Assembly (NCBI RefSeq): GCF_029338275.1 | Contig: NZ_CP119789.1 | Coordinates: forward strand, 1,612,001-1,676,000 | Origin: Haloarcula ordinaria | GTDB taxonomy: Archaea; Halobacteriota; Halobacteria; Halobacteriales; Haloarculaceae | Length of the DNA: 64,000 bases | Reading direction: 5' to 3' | Part shown: piece by piece, positions 35,178 through 44,341 of the stretch | How the letters are laid out: each line of letters opens with the position of its first letter | Numbering within the stretch: the stretch's first letter is position 1 | Program-made: the position numbers and the translations under genes | Notes under the pieces: model-generated | What the model was told of the DNA's origin: nothing | Seen by the model: only the letters and a program-made list of their open reading frames with translations | The model's database searches: none

Positions 35178-37253
35178 ATGACGCTCACATTCGACCCGCT
35201 CGACGACGAGTCGGGGCTGGCAGTCATCGACCGCGTCGAGCGACAGCGCTACCGCATCTTAACCCCCGAGGCGGTCGACCCGCACCCGACCGCCGCGGAT
35301 TCGTTCCGGTTCCCGGTCGGCGCCGCAGTGTCGATTCGGACCGAGGCCATCGTCCTCCCGACGGTCGTTCCCGTCTACGTCCGCGACGCCGAGGGGGCGA
35401 CGGTCGCCGAGGTCACGCAGTTCGACAGTCGGTCCCTCCCCGACGGCGAGTACAGCCTCGACCTCTGTACCCGCATCAAGACCTACCTGCGCGTCCGGTC
35501 TGGATTCGAGGTCAGCGTCGACATCGACCGGACACGCATCGAGTTCGACGAGCCGACCGAGGTCAGAATCGGCGCCCGCTCCCGCCACGACCGACCGGCC
35601 GCGACGGTCACGACGACGTCGGACCCCCGCGACCTGATGGCGGCCGTCGAGACGTTCGGGTCGGCGCTGAAGACGACCGACCCGGAGCGGTCGTACCCGA
35701 CGCTCAGGGGCCACCCGCCGGCGCTCGAACTGGGCGACTCGCTGTCCATCCCGTCGAGCGTCGAGCGGCCGGACACGGGAGTCACGATGGAACTCCCGCC
35801 GCGCCTCGCGTCCGTGTTCGTCGCGGCGCCGCTGGCCTACTACCTGGGCGCGCGGTTGGTCCCGGCGTCGACGCCGCGGCTGACGACCGACACCGGGTTC
35901 GAGTACGCGCTCGACTCGCCGCGCGGCTTCGAGTCTGCGGTCGAGCGGACGCTGAAACAGCTGTTCTTCCTCGACTGCGTGACCCGAACCGAGGGATACT
36001 ACGAGATAGACCTGCACGAGCGAACCGCTGTCGAACCCTACGTCGACCTCGACTTCGCGACCCTCTACGACCGACCGCTCGCCGAGCAGGTGGCGGCGTA
36101 CCTCGAGGTCCCGTACGACCTCATCGAGGACCACATCCCCGAGTGGCGACTGACGGCCCACGTCGAACCCACGGCGGGGAACGCCGAGCAACTCCCCTTC
36201 GTCGTCGACGACCTGGCGGTCGTCCGGACCCACGACCACCACCAGCGGACGCAGGCGACGGTGCCCGCGGAGGTCGAGGCCGAGTTCACCCGCGACGACG
36301 TCATCACTCGCTCGGCGAGCGCCAGCGACGGCGCGACGGCCAGCGAGTACGTCGAACCGACGTCCGAGGGGACCCTCGAACAGGCCTGGATCGGCGAGAG
36401 CATCCCTATCGGGGCGAGCAAACTCACCGTCGAGGCGTTCCTGAACCGCCTGAACCGCGAGAACACCGAGGAGGATATCTCGATCGCCGTCGTCCAGAAC
36501 GACGCCCGGATGGACGCGGAACGGGAACTCGTCGACGCCGTCTACGGGACCCGGTCGGACCTCCCGTTCGACGTCACCGCTCACCAGAACCTGACGACAG
36601 CGGAGCTGACCGACGTCCTCACCGGCCGGTGTGACTTCTTCCACTACATCGGCCACACGGACAGGGACGGATTCACCTGCAGCGACGGCAAACTCGACGT
36701 GACGACCCTCGATTCGGTCGGCGTCGACACGTTCCTCCTGAACGCCTGCAACTCCTACCACCAGGGGCTGGCCCTCGTCGAACAGGGCGCCATCGGCGGT
36801 ATCGTCACGCTCAACGAGGTCATCAACGAGCGCGCGGTCCACATCGGCGAGACCATCGCACGCTTGCTCAACGGTGGCTTCCCGCTCCGGGCGGCGCTCA
36901 CCGTCGCACGCGAGCAGAGCGTCATGGGCGGCCAGTACATCGTGGTCGGGGACGGGGGGATAACGGTCACGCAGACGGCGGGCGGCGCGCCGAACCTCCT
37001 GGACGTCACCCCGGTCGGCGACGGGTTCGACGTGGAGATTCGGACGTACTCGACGGACGACCGCGGGCTCGGAACCATCTTCATGCCGTTCCTGGAGGCC
37101 AACGAAACGTACTACCTCAGCTCGGGGAGTATCGACACCTTCCACGTCTCGGAACCCGAACTCACGCGGTTCCTCTCCCTGGAGGAGGTCCCGGTCCGCA
37201 TCGACGACGAGCTACACTGGAGCAGCTCGATGGAACTGGACGACGTTCTCTGA
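35178..37253 (+). CDS. CHAT-domain (caspase-like) protease candidate
   Basis: 691 residues. The C-terminal third has the CHAT layout: HYIGHTDRDG with candidate catalytic H493, a strand FLLNACNSYHQG with candidate nucleophile C524, then GAIGGIVTLNEV and a helix FPLRAALTVARE before VVGDGG. This matches clan CD peptidases (caspase, separase, CHAT) with His before Cys. Residues 1-470 are beta-rich and contain no TPR or other domain I can name; a hydrophobic stretch VFVAAPLAYYLGARLV lies near 215. A T-rich element near 35112-35122 may be its promoter. No adjacent activator is obvious except the convergent peptide gene and the downstream regulator. Confidence 0.8.
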   Translation: MTLTFDPLDDESGLAVIDRVERQRYRILTPEAVDPHPTAADSFRFPVGAAVSIRTEAIVLPTVVPVYVRDAEGATVAEVTQFDSRSLPDGEYSLDLCTRIKTYLRVRSGFEVSVDIDRTRIEFDEPTEVRIGARSRHDRPAATVTTTSDPRDLMAAVETFGSALKTTDPERSYPTLRGHPPALELGDSLSIPSSVERPDTGVTMELPPRLASVFVAAPLAYYLGARLVPASTPRLTTDTGFEYALDSPRGFESAVERTLKQLFFLDCVTRTEGYYEIDLHERTAVEPYVDLDFATLYDRPLAEQVAAYLEVPYDLIEDHIPEWRLTAHVEPTAGNAEQLPFVVDDLAVVRTHDHHQRTQATVPAEVEAEFTRDDVITRSASASDGATASEYVEPTSEGTLEQAWIGESIPIGASKLTVEAFLNRLNRENTEEDISIAVVQNDARMDAERELVDAVYGTRSDLPFDVTAHQNLTTAELTDVLTGRCDFFHYIGHTDRDGFTCSDGKLDVTTLDSVGVDTFLLNACNSYHQGLALVEQGAIGGIVTLNEVINERAVHIGETIARLLNGGFPLRAALTVAREQSVMGGQYIVVGDGGITVTQTAGGAPNLLDVTPVGDGFDVEIRTYSTDDRGLGTIFMPFLEANETYYLSSGSIDTFHVSEPELTRFLSLEEVPVRIDDELHWSSSMELDDVL

Positions 37254-37334
37254 GCGGTGTGGGCGCGCTGCTTACCGTTTCAGGTATCGGCCGGAAAAAT
37301 CCGCGCTGCGAAACGCTCGTCGTTCGCTCTCGTT

Positions 37335-37469
37335 CTATGGACCGCTGATAGCCGCGTTGTTCGCTGCCGCCGCGTTCCCGGCCTGCATCAGCAGCAGGAG
37401 GACGGTGAACAGGACGCCGGCCATTCGTGGGTGCTCTGCGAGGTACTTCGCCATTGTACTATCTGACAT
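37335..37469 (-). CDS. 44-residue hydrophobic peptide, DUF7503-like
   Basis: A short gene with ATG and TAG stop: a polar N-terminus (MSDSTMAKYLAEHPRMAG), one hydrophobic segment VLFTVLLLLMQAG, and an Ala/Asn tail AAAANNAAISGP. Small haloarchaeal proteins of this pattern (AEHPRMAGVLF...QAGNAAAA) are annotated DUF7503, which I recognise from memory. It has its own AT-rich promoter, ataaaaatatttaa-like sequence 31-40 nt upstream. Its 3' end faces the 3' end of the CHAT protease gene across 81 nt. Being a substrate, inhibitor or effector of that protease is a hypothesis only. Confidence 0.75.
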   Translation of the reverse strand: MSDSTMAKYLAEHPRMAGVLFTVLLLLMQAGNAAAANNAAISGP

Positions 37470-37860
37470 GGTACACCCTGACTGTCGGGAGATGGGAAAT
37501 TAAATATTTTTGATTGTAACCTACATATTTTAACTTATATTAAGTAGCGAATAACTGCGATTTCCGAGCCCGCTTGCCATTAGGGGACGAGAACCGGTCT
37601 CGCGAGCGATTCGTGCACCCTGTCCCGACCGGTGACTGACGCCCCGTCTGCGTCGGCAGAGGGCGAGGTGGTGGCGATTCCCGTGCGACCTACCAGTATC
37701 GTTTTGTAACTCCCTCCACAATCATTGGCAAGAATAACCGACAGATGGGACTTGCAAGCACTCACTTCGCGGACGAACCGGGGGTATCTCGGCAGCGGAC
37801 TCACGGGTCGGATGGGAGCGTTGCCGCGTCGAGTTCGTCACGCGAGCACGGGGTGGTACT
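37470..37860. promoter_or_regulatory. AT-rich divergent spacer between peptide gene and receiver-PAS gene
   Basis: 391 nt without a convincing gene. The left part (about 37499-37548) is strikingly AT-rich for this genome (taaatatttttgattgtaac and ttaacttatattaagtag) and holds the peptide promoter on the minus strand. The rest is ordinary GC-rich sequence with no clear repeat; a weak TATA-like gttttgtaac lies near 37702. A 74-codon minus-strand frame here has poor third-position bias. Confidence 0.55.
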
Positions 37861-38787
37861 ATGACTACGGACCAACTCCGCAACTTCGACGGGGAGACGG
37901 TCCGACTCTCGCGGACCGTCCTGCGTGGCAGTCTGCGGGCGGCCGACAACAGTGCGCCCCTGTTGCGGACGGAGTCCGCGGACCCGTCCGCCGACAGTCG
38001 CATCGAGGTACCCGTCCCGCTCGCGAAACTGCGCGAGGAGCGACAGATCCGCGTCCTGCACGTCGACGACGACCCGGACCTCGGAGAGACGGTCGGTATG
38101 TTCCTGGAACGCATCGACGAGGACCTGACCGTCGTCACCGAGACGAGCGCCGTCGCGGCACTCGGCCACGTCCGCGAAGGCGACGTCGACTGCATCGTCA
38201 GCGACTACCAGATGCCGAACACCGACGGGCTCGAGCTGCTCGAGCTCGTTCGCGACCAGCACCCGGACCTGCCCTTTATCCTCTTTACAGGGAAGGGAAG
38301 CGAGGAGATCGCGAGCGAGGCCATCGCGGCCGGCGCCACCGACTACATGCAGAAGGGGACCGGCACCGACACGTACGAGGTGCTCGCGAACCGGGTGAAA
38401 AACGCCGTCGAGCAGTATCGGACCGAACAGCAGTTCTGGAGCGCCCTCTCGTGGTACCAGCGCCTGGTCGAACAGGAACTGACCGGGGTCTGTATCGTCC
38501 AGGGTGGCGAGTTCGTCTACGTCAACCAGAAACTCGCCGAGATTCTCGGGTACGGGCAGGACGAGCTCGTCGGCCAGCCCCCCTCGTTCGTCGTCGCTGC
38601 CGACCAGACAGACCTTCTGGAGCAGCTCGGCGCGCCCGACGGAGAACGGGCGGACTCGTTCGAGACCGACTGTCCGGTTGTCCGCGCGGACGGCGAATCG
38701 CGGACCATCGAAATCTCCGGCGGGACCATCGAGTACGACGGCGACCCGGCCTGGATCTGCGTCGTCCGGGAACTGGACGACGAGTGA
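37861..38787 (+). CDS. Response-regulator receiver plus PAS protein
   Basis: 308 residues. A 60-residue N-terminal extension of unknown type precedes a receiver domain (VLHVDDDPDLGETV acidic pair, phospho-acceptor D115 in IVSDYQMPNTDG, Thr in LFTGKGS, Lys in MQKGTG), followed by a PAS domain (about 205-305; GVCIVQGGEFVYVNQKLAEILGYG). There is no kinase or DNA-binding part, so it would act through protein contact or as a phosphate sink. Haloarchaea have many receiver-PAS proteins with unknown partners. The cognate kinase is not in this window. Confidence 0.88.
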   Translation: MTTDQLRNFDGETVRLSRTVLRGSLRAADNSAPLLRTESADPSADSRIEVPVPLAKLREERQIRVLHVDDDPDLGETVGMFLERIDEDLTVVTETSAVAALGHVREGDVDCIVSDYQMPNTDGLELLELVRDQHPDLPFILFTGKGSEEIASEAIAAGATDYMQKGTGTDTYEVLANRVKNAVEQYRTEQQFWSALSWYQRLVEQELTGVCIVQGGEFVYVNQKLAEILGYGQDELVGQPPSFVVAADQTDLLEQLGAPDGERADSFETDCPVVRADGESRTIEISGGTIEYDGDPAWICVVRELDDE

Positions 38788-38793
38788 CGGCCC

Positions 38794-39831
38794 TCAGAGT
38801 TTGACCATCACCTTGATCTCTTCTCGCTCGTCCATCGCGCGGTAGCCCTCGGGGACACCCTCGAGGTCGACGGTCTTCGTGAACACCGGCGAGGGGTCGA
38901 GCACGCCCTGCAGGACGTCGGACATCAAGTCCTCGACGTAGGCACGGACGGGCGCGACGCCGCCGGCGAGCGTGATGTTGTCACCGAACAGCGAGTACAC
39001 CAGGTCGCCGTCCTGGATGCCGTGGGGGACGCCGACGTAGCCGACGGTCCCGCCGGGTCGGCAGACGTCGACGGCCGTCTCCATCGCGGACTGTGCCCCG
39101 ACACACTCCATGACGTGGTCCACGCCGCCGGCAGTCAGCGCCTCGACTTCCTCGACGGCCGCCTCGCCGCGACTGGAGACCACGTCGGTCGCGCCGAACT
39201 CCTCGGCCAGGGCGAGGCGGTCCTCGTGGTGCCCCACGGCGACGATGCGGTTCGCGCCGAGGCGCTGAGCAGCGAGCACCCCACAGAGGCCGACCGCACC
39301 GTCGCCGACCACGGCACAGGTACTCCCCTGCTCGACGCCGGCGCTCACCGCCGCGTGGTGGCCGGTACACAGCACGTCGGTCAGCGGGAGCAGCGCCTCC
39401 AGCATGTCCTCGTCGTCGGCGTGGCGGTCCGGCACCTTGACCAGCGTCCCGTCGGCGAACGGTGCCCGGACCTTCTCGCCTTGCGCCCCGTCGTGGTCGC
39501 CCGCCCAGCCCTCGTCCTCGACACAGGAGGTGTGGATGCCCTTCCGGCAGTACTCGCACTCCCCGCAGCTGATGGCGAACGGCGAGAGGACGCGGTCGCC
39601 GGGTTCGACGGACCTGACCTCGTCGCCCACTGCCTCGACGATTCCCATCGGCTCGTGGCCGGTCCGCCACCCCTCCTCGTAGTCGCGCTCGCCGCGGTAG
39701 AACCACAGGTCAGAGCCACAGACGGCGGTGTGGGTTATCCGGACGACGGCGTCCGTCGGTTCCTCGATCTCCGGGTCGGGGACCGATTCGACCCGGACGT
39801 CTCGTGTCCCGTGGTAGACAGTCGCTTGCAT
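38794..39831 (-). CDS. Zinc-dependent alcohol dehydrogenase family protein
   Basis: 345-residue medium-chain dehydrogenase. Catalytic zinc ligands lie in TAVCGSDLWFYRG and GHEPMG; a structural-zinc loop has C..C..C..C in CGECEYCRKGIHTSC; the NAD(P) fold has VVGDGAVGLCG. A glycine after the dinucleotide motif and RIVAVGHHEDR suggests NADP rather than NAD, weakly. The substrate is unknown. The ATG at MQATVYHG is used. It converges on the receiver-PAS gene with a 6-nt gap. Confidence 0.9.
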   Translation of the reverse strand: MQATVYHGTRDVRVESVPDPEIEEPTDAVVRITHTAVCGSDLWFYRGERDYEEGWRTGHEPMGIVEAVGDEVRSVEPGDRVLSPFAISCGECEYCRKGIHTSCVEDEGWAGDHDGAQGEKVRAPFADGTLVKVPDRHADDEDMLEALLPLTDVLCTGHHAAVSAGVEQGSTCAVVGDGAVGLCGVLAAQRLGANRIVAVGHHEDRLALAEEFGATDVVSSRGEAAVEEVEALTAGGVDHVMECVGAQSAMETAVDVCRPGGTVGYVGVPHGIQDGDLVYSLFGDNITLAGGVAPVRAYVEDLMSDVLQGVLDPSPVFTKTVDLEGVPEGYRAMDEREEIKVMVKL

Positions 39832-39943
39832 CGCTCGGTCGTTCGGGGCGGGACCACAAAAACACGGCACTTCGCGCCACTCGGTCGCCGCTCGGACCCG
39901 CACAAACACAATCCCTTTGGCCCGTCACCTCTACATTCGGACA

Positions 39944-40882
39944 ATGGCGAAGTGCGACGTGTGTGGCAAGTCAGAAAGCATGCCATACCAGTGTGGGCAC
40001 TGTGGCGGGACGTACTGTGCCGAACACCGGCTGCCGGAGGCACACGACTGTCCGGGGCTCGACAACTGGGACGACCCCGGCGGCGTGTTCGACAGCGGGT
40101 TCGACGACAGCGTGACGACGAGCCAGTCCACGAACTCCGGTGGACTGGCCGACCGGGTGGGACTGGACACCGGGCCGGGGGGCCTCTTCGGCTACTTCCG
40201 GGGGAACATGACCTACGTCTTCCTGGCGGCCATGGTAATCACGTTCGTCGCCGAACAAATCGTGATCGAGCTGTTCGGTTTCGGGACGTTCCGGGACATC
40301 TTCGTCCTGCACCCGAACAACCCGCAGTACGTCTGGACGTGGGTGACTTCCGTCTTCGCCCACGACCCCAGCGGGTTCTTCCACATCCTCGGGAACGGCA
40401 TCGTCATCTACTTCTTCGGCCAGATCGTCGAGCGCCAGCTCGGCTCGAAGCGGTTCACGATATTCTTCCTCGCCTCGGGGATGCTCGCGGGGCTCGGCCA
40501 GATAGCACTGCAGTTCGCCCAGGGGAGCGCCTACGGCGTCCTCGGGGCCAGCGGGGCCGCGCTGGCCATCCTCGCCTTCCTGACGGTGCTGAACCCTGAA
40601 CTCCGGGTCTACCTCTACTTCCTCATCCCGGTCCCCATCTGGGCCATCACCGGATTCTACCTGTTTGCGAGCATCTTCGGGTCGCTCTCGCCGCTTGGGG
40701 CCGGCCTGCTCGGCGGCGATATCGCCCACACGGCCCACCTCATCGGCCTGGCGATCGGGCTCTGGTACGGGAACAAGGTCAAGAGCCGGGCGCGGGTCCC
40801 ACAGAGTCTCCAGTTCGGTCGCGGCCCGGGCGGACCGGGTGGCCCCGGCGGCCCCGGCGGCCCCGGCCGGCGTCGCCCCTGA
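39944..40882 (+). CDS. Rhomboid intramembrane protease with N-terminal AN1-type zinc finger
   Basis: 312 residues. The AN1-like zinc finger uses C4, C7, C17, C20, C25, H28, H34 and C36. Six membrane helices follow (about 85-285), with the serine nucleophile S203 in GASGA and the catalytic H265 in AHLIGLAIG. The C-terminus is a Gly-Pro repeat (GPGGPGGPGG) ending RRRP. Rhomboids cleave helices inside the membrane; the AN1 finger fusion is seen in haloarchaea. Substrate unknown. Endonuclease V starts 3 nt after the stop. Confidence 0.93.
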   Translation: MAKCDVCGKSESMPYQCGHCGGTYCAEHRLPEAHDCPGLDNWDDPGGVFDSGFDDSVTTSQSTNSGGLADRVGLDTGPGGLFGYFRGNMTYVFLAAMVITFVAEQIVIELFGFGTFRDIFVLHPNNPQYVWTWVTSVFAHDPSGFFHILGNGIVIYFFGQIVERQLGSKRFTIFFLASGMLAGLGQIALQFAQGSAYGVLGASGAALAILAFLTVLNPELRVYLYFLIPVPIWAITGFYLFASIFGSLSPLGAGLLGGDIAHTAHLIGLAIGLWYGNKVKSRARVPQSLQFGRGPGGPGGPGGPGGPGRRRP

Positions 40883-40885
40883 CCG

Positions 40886-41683
40886 ATGGAGATTGTTCGC
40901 CCCGAGTTCGTCCCCGACCCGTCGCTCGCTCGCGACGAGATGGCGGCGCTCCAGCGCGACATCGCCGAGGCGGCCGTCTTCGAGGACGACATCTCGTTCG
41001 ACGTCGCGTCGCTCCGAATCGACAGCGACCAGCGGACGCTTGGCGACGCCGGGACTACAGACGCGACCCCGCTCGTCGCCGGCGTCGACCAGGCGTTCGT
41101 CGGCGACCGGGCCGTCTCGGCGGTCGTCGTCCTGCGGGACGGCGAGGTCGTCGACGAAGTGACGGCCGTGGAACCAGTCACCGTTCCGTACATCCCCGGA
41201 CTCCTCGCCTTCCGCGAGGGCGGGGTCATCCTCGCGGCGTTCGAGAAACTGACGTCCAGCCCGGACGTCGTCCTCGTCGACGGCAGCGGCCGTATCCACT
41301 ACCGCGAGGCCGGGCTGGCGACGCATATCGGCGTCGCGCTGGACGTGCCGACGGTCGGCGTCGCGAAGAACCTCCTCTGTGGGGCCCCGCGGGCCTCGCT
41401 GGACCGGAAACTCCCCGTCGGCGAGCGAATCGGCATCGAAGCGGACGCCGACGTCGAGACGGCGCCCGACGGGACGCTCATCGGCTACGCCGTCCAGACC
41501 CGCCAGTACGACTCGCCGAACCGGCACATCAATCCCCTCATCGTGAGTCCCGGTCATCGAGTGAGCGCTGCGACCGCTGCCGACGTCGTCGCGGCGACGG
41601 TCACGGACTACAAGTTGCCCGAGCCTACCCGACTCGCGGACCGCGCGGCCGACGCTGCGAAGGACGCTGTCGAATCGACCTGA
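40886..41683 (+). CDS. nfi: Endonuclease V
   Basis: 265 residues. Cleaves DNA or RNA 3' to deoxyinosine/inosine. Motifs: VAGVDQAFVGDRAVSAVVVL with the first catalytic Asp, PYIPGLLAFREG with the catalytic Glu region, DVVLVDGSGRIHYREAGLATHIGV with the second Asp, and PTVGVAKNLLCG with the conserved Lys. A length of 265 is within the archaeal range. It is co-transcribed with the rhomboid gene, a linkage with no obvious functional logic. Confidence 0.95.
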   Translation: MEIVRPEFVPDPSLARDEMAALQRDIAEAAVFEDDISFDVASLRIDSDQRTLGDAGTTDATPLVAGVDQAFVGDRAVSAVVVLRDGEVVDEVTAVEPVTVPYIPGLLAFREGGVILAAFEKLTSSPDVVLVDGSGRIHYREAGLATHIGVALDVPTVGVAKNLLCGAPRASLDRKLPVGERIGIEADADVETAPDGTLIGYAVQTRQYDSPNRHINPLIVSPGHRVSAATAADVVAATVTDYKLPEPTRLADRAADAAKDAVEST

Positions 41684-41896
41684 AAGCAGCCAGACGACCG
41701 CCAGAGCCCCCTCCGCTCGACAAGCAGCGACTAACTATGCCGCTCGACGCTGTCCCACCCACCGATGGTCACCCCGCTGGTCCGACAGCGCGACGGTCGT
41801 GACACCACGTGCCCCAGTGGCGCCTGACCGCCCGGTACGTCGACGGCTGCGTGGCTGGTCGGGCCAGCGGTAGCTGAGGGCCGACGAGGACATTCA

Positions 41897-43462
41897 ATGG
41901 CATACGACCACGAGACAGAGACGAGCGCACGGCGAATCACGCCCGTCAACGGGTCGGCGACCGTCGCCCCCGAGACGGAGGTGTTGTTCGAAATCGCCGT
42001 CCCGGAGTACGTCGACGGCGGCGTCGAGACACGCTGGACCGTCGACGGCCGTGACGTCACCGACGTCGGCCCGCTCCACGACGAGTACCTGCACAACGGG
42101 ATGGACTTCCTGCAACAGACGTTCGACTCGGCGGGGGCGTACGACGTGACGGCACTGCTACTCGACGAGTCCGGCGAGGAGACCGACTCGGTGACGTGGA
42201 CGGTCACCGTCGAGGACGGCGGGAGTCGGCCGCCGGTCCTGGACCGCCCCACCGCCGCACAGGAGGTCACGTACTCCGACGAGAGCACCGCAATCGACCT
42301 GACGATAGCGACGAGCGACCCCGACGGCGACCTCCACCGGACCGTCTGGTTCCTACGGGGCGGTGACGCCTACCTCGGGTCGACGTCGGTCGAGGGCGAG
42401 GAGGACACGGCCACAGTGTCAGTCGACACGTTCTGTGACTACTGTCGCGTGTTCGTCCTGCTGGTCGACGAGAACGGTGCCGTCCGCTCGACCGCCCCGT
42501 ACTACTTCCACCGCGTCGAGGATGCGAGCGTCGAAGAGACCGGCATCCGACAGACGATGACCATCGAGAGTGACGACGGCGACCGCGTCTTCTACGAGTT
42601 CGAGGTTGGCGGGACCCTCTCGTACGGCCGCCCCGGCGAGGAGGACGACCCGGCACATCCCGAGTTCATCGAGGGCGCACGGGCCAGAGGTGCTGTCGAC
42701 GGGGATAGCGAGGACACCTTCACCTTCACCGGCGAGCTCACCGACTTCCGGACCGAGGGGCCAGCCGTCGTGTCCGTCGGCGACGACCGACTCGACCTCT
42801 CGGTGTTCGGTGACGACCGACTCGACCTCTCGGTGTTCGACGCTGACCTGGTCCCCCGGCCGTCGGACGACGAGGCCGCGATACACGACCTCGTCGTCGA
42901 GAGCACCGGTGAGGACCAGGCGTTCTACGAGTTCTCGGTGAGCGGCGACCTCGATTACGGCGACGACCGGGACGCACCGTTCCCCCGAGACCGGGACGGG
43001 GCGACGGTGACTGGCAGCGTCGGCAGCGGCGAACGGGACCAGTACCGGTACACCGGCGACGTGACCGCGTGCTCGGTCGTCGGTCCGGCGACAGTCCGAG
43101 TCGACGGCGAACCAGCCGACTTCGCGACCACGTCGGCTAGCGCAGACGAAGACGACGCCGACGTCCAGATTCAGATCGTCGAGTCGGACGTGTCGGTCGC
43201 CCTTGGTGTCGACCTGCGGTTGCAGGGACTCGTCCGCAACGAGGGCGAGGCCGCCGGCACGCGACAGGTTCGGACCACGCTGACCAGTGATGCTGCGTCC
43301 CTGTTCCGACGCGACCTGCGCGTCGACCTGGAGCCCGACGAGCTGTCCTTCGTCGATTTCGAGACCTTCGACACCGCCGGCCTTCCGCCGGGCGAGTACA
43401 CGTTCACCGTCACCACCGGCGACGACACCGACTCGACGACCATCACCGTCGAGTCGGACTGA
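41897..43462 (+). CDS. Acidic multi-Ig-like domain protein without signal peptide
   Basis: 521 residues of mainly beta structure: an Ig/PKD-like domain (10-115), a second (120-205), two related repeats carrying the VFYEFEVGGTLSYG / AFYEFSVSGDLDYG motif (about 210-310 and 325-410), and a C-terminal CARDB-like domain (about 430-520). No signal peptide or membrane anchor is visible at the chosen ATG, which is odd for such architecture. An exact 10-residue duplication GDDRLDLSVF occurs at 295-314. Function unknown; the YEF..G..YG repeats resemble those of haloarchaeal surface-associated proteins. Confidence 0.75.
   Translation: MAYDHETETSARRITPVNGSATVAPETEVLFEIAVPEYVDGGVETRWTVDGRDVTDVGPLHDEYLHNGMDFLQQTFDSAGAYDVTALLLDESGEETDSVTWTVTVEDGGSRPPVLDRPTAAQEVTYSDESTAIDLTIATSDPDGDLHRTVWFLRGGDAYLGSTSVEGEEDTATVSVDTFCDYCRVFVLLVDENGAVRSTAPYYFHRVEDASVEETGIRQTMTIESDDGDRVFYEFEVGGTLSYGRPGEEDDPAHPEFIEGARARGAVDGDSEDTFTFTGELTDFRTEGPAVVSVGDDRLDLSVFGDDRLDLSVFDADLVPRPSDDEAAIHDLVVESTGEDQAFYEFSVSGDLDYGDDRDAPFPRDRDGATVTGSVGSGERDQYRYTGDVTACSVVGPATVRVDGEPADFATTSASADEDDADVQIQIVESDVSVALGVDLRLQGLVRNEGEAAGTRQVRTTLTSDAASLFRRDLRVDLEPDELSFVDFETFDTAGLPPGEYTFTVTTGDDTDSTTITVESD
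42779..42838 (+). repeat. In-frame 30-bp tandem duplication
   Basis: Two copies of a 30-nt unit differing at one position (third base of the first codon), encoding GDDRLDLSVF twice. The near identity suggests a recent event. Confidence 0.9.
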
Positions 43463-43519
43463 CCCGCTGGCTGACAGCAAACAGTATAACTGCCCGGGGT
43501 GTGTTCGCCCAGACGACAC

Positions 43520-44338
43520 ATGGCGAAGACGGTGCTGATAACGGGCGCGTCCTCCGGAATCGGGCGAGCGACTGCCGAGGCATTCCTGGCCGACGACTGG
43601 ACGGTCTGGGCGACCGCACGCGACGAGTCGGACCTGTCGGCCCTCCCCGACGGGTGCGTGACGGCCGAACTCGACGTGACGAACGCCCGTGAGTGCGAGC
43701 GTGTCGTCGAGGACCTAATCGAGGCGGAACGGCGCGTCGACTGTCTCGTGAACAACGCCGGCTACGGCCAGTTCGGCGCCGTCGAGGACGTCTCGACCGA
43801 GGCCCTCGACGACCAGTTCGACGTCAACCTCTACGGCCCGCATCGACTGATTCGCGAGGTCCTCCCGCACATGCGAGCCCGCGAGGACGGGACCATCGTC
43901 AACCTCTCCGACGTCGCCGGGAAGCTCGCCTTCCCGAGTCAGGGCGTCTACGCCGCCTCCAAACACGCGATGGAGGGGCTGAGCGACGCCCTGCGGGCCG
44001 AAGTAGCCCAGTACGACGTCGACGTGGTGCTCGTCGAGCCCGGGCCGGTCGCCTCCGGGTTCGAGGACCGGGCCGTCGACGAACGCGAGGCGACGGGCGC
44101 GACGGGGGCCTACGACTGGCTCTACGAGGCCGCAGACGACGCGCGCCTTTCGGGCGTCACCGACGCCTTCGCCGTCACGCCCGAAGCGGTGGCGCTGACG
44201 ATTCGGGACGCGGCGAACGCCAGCGACCCGCGCCCGCGGTATCCCGTCGGCGAGGCGGCCCGCGTCCTGTTGCTCGCGCGGTTCCTCCCGCCCCGCTGGC
44301 GTGACGCCGCCGTCGGCATCGTCCGGAAGTTCGCCTGA
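43520..44338 (+). CDS. Short-chain dehydrogenase/reductase
   Basis: 272 residues of the classical SDR type. TGASSGIG at 8-15 binds the cofactor, NNAG lies at 78-81, and catalytic S130, Y144 and K148 (YAASK) are present. ARDESD after strand 2 with an Arg favours NADP. The C-terminal segment PRWRDAAVGIVRKF looks like an amphipathic membrane-associated helix. The ATG at MAKTVLITG is used. The glycerate kinase gene starts 3 nt after the stop. Substrate unknown. Confidence 0.9.
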   Translation: MAKTVLITGASSGIGRATAEAFLADDWTVWATARDESDLSALPDGCVTAELDVTNARECERVVEDLIEAERRVDCLVNNAGYGQFGAVEDVSTEALDDQFDVNLYGPHRLIREVLPHMRAREDGTIVNLSDVAGKLAFPSQGVYAASKHAMEGLSDALRAEVAQYDVDVVLVEPGPVASGFEDRAVDEREATGATGAYDWLYEAADDARLSGVTDAFAVTPEAVALTIRDAANASDPRPRYPVGEAARVLLLARFLPPRWRDAAVGIVRKFA

Positions 44339-44341
44339 CCC

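Noticed and set aside
35117..36634. 505-codon plus-strand frame inside the CHAT gene
   Set aside because: Arg/Pro-rich out-of-frame shadow of the 691-residue protein.
37580..37804. 74-codon minus-strand frame upstream of the receiver-PAS gene
   Set aside because: Weak codon bias, no motif, and lies in a promoter region.
41684..41896. Possible third copy of the cagccag element after endonuclease V
   Set aside because: Only a weak match (cagccagacg ... agccccc) and no ccctttcagtccc end.
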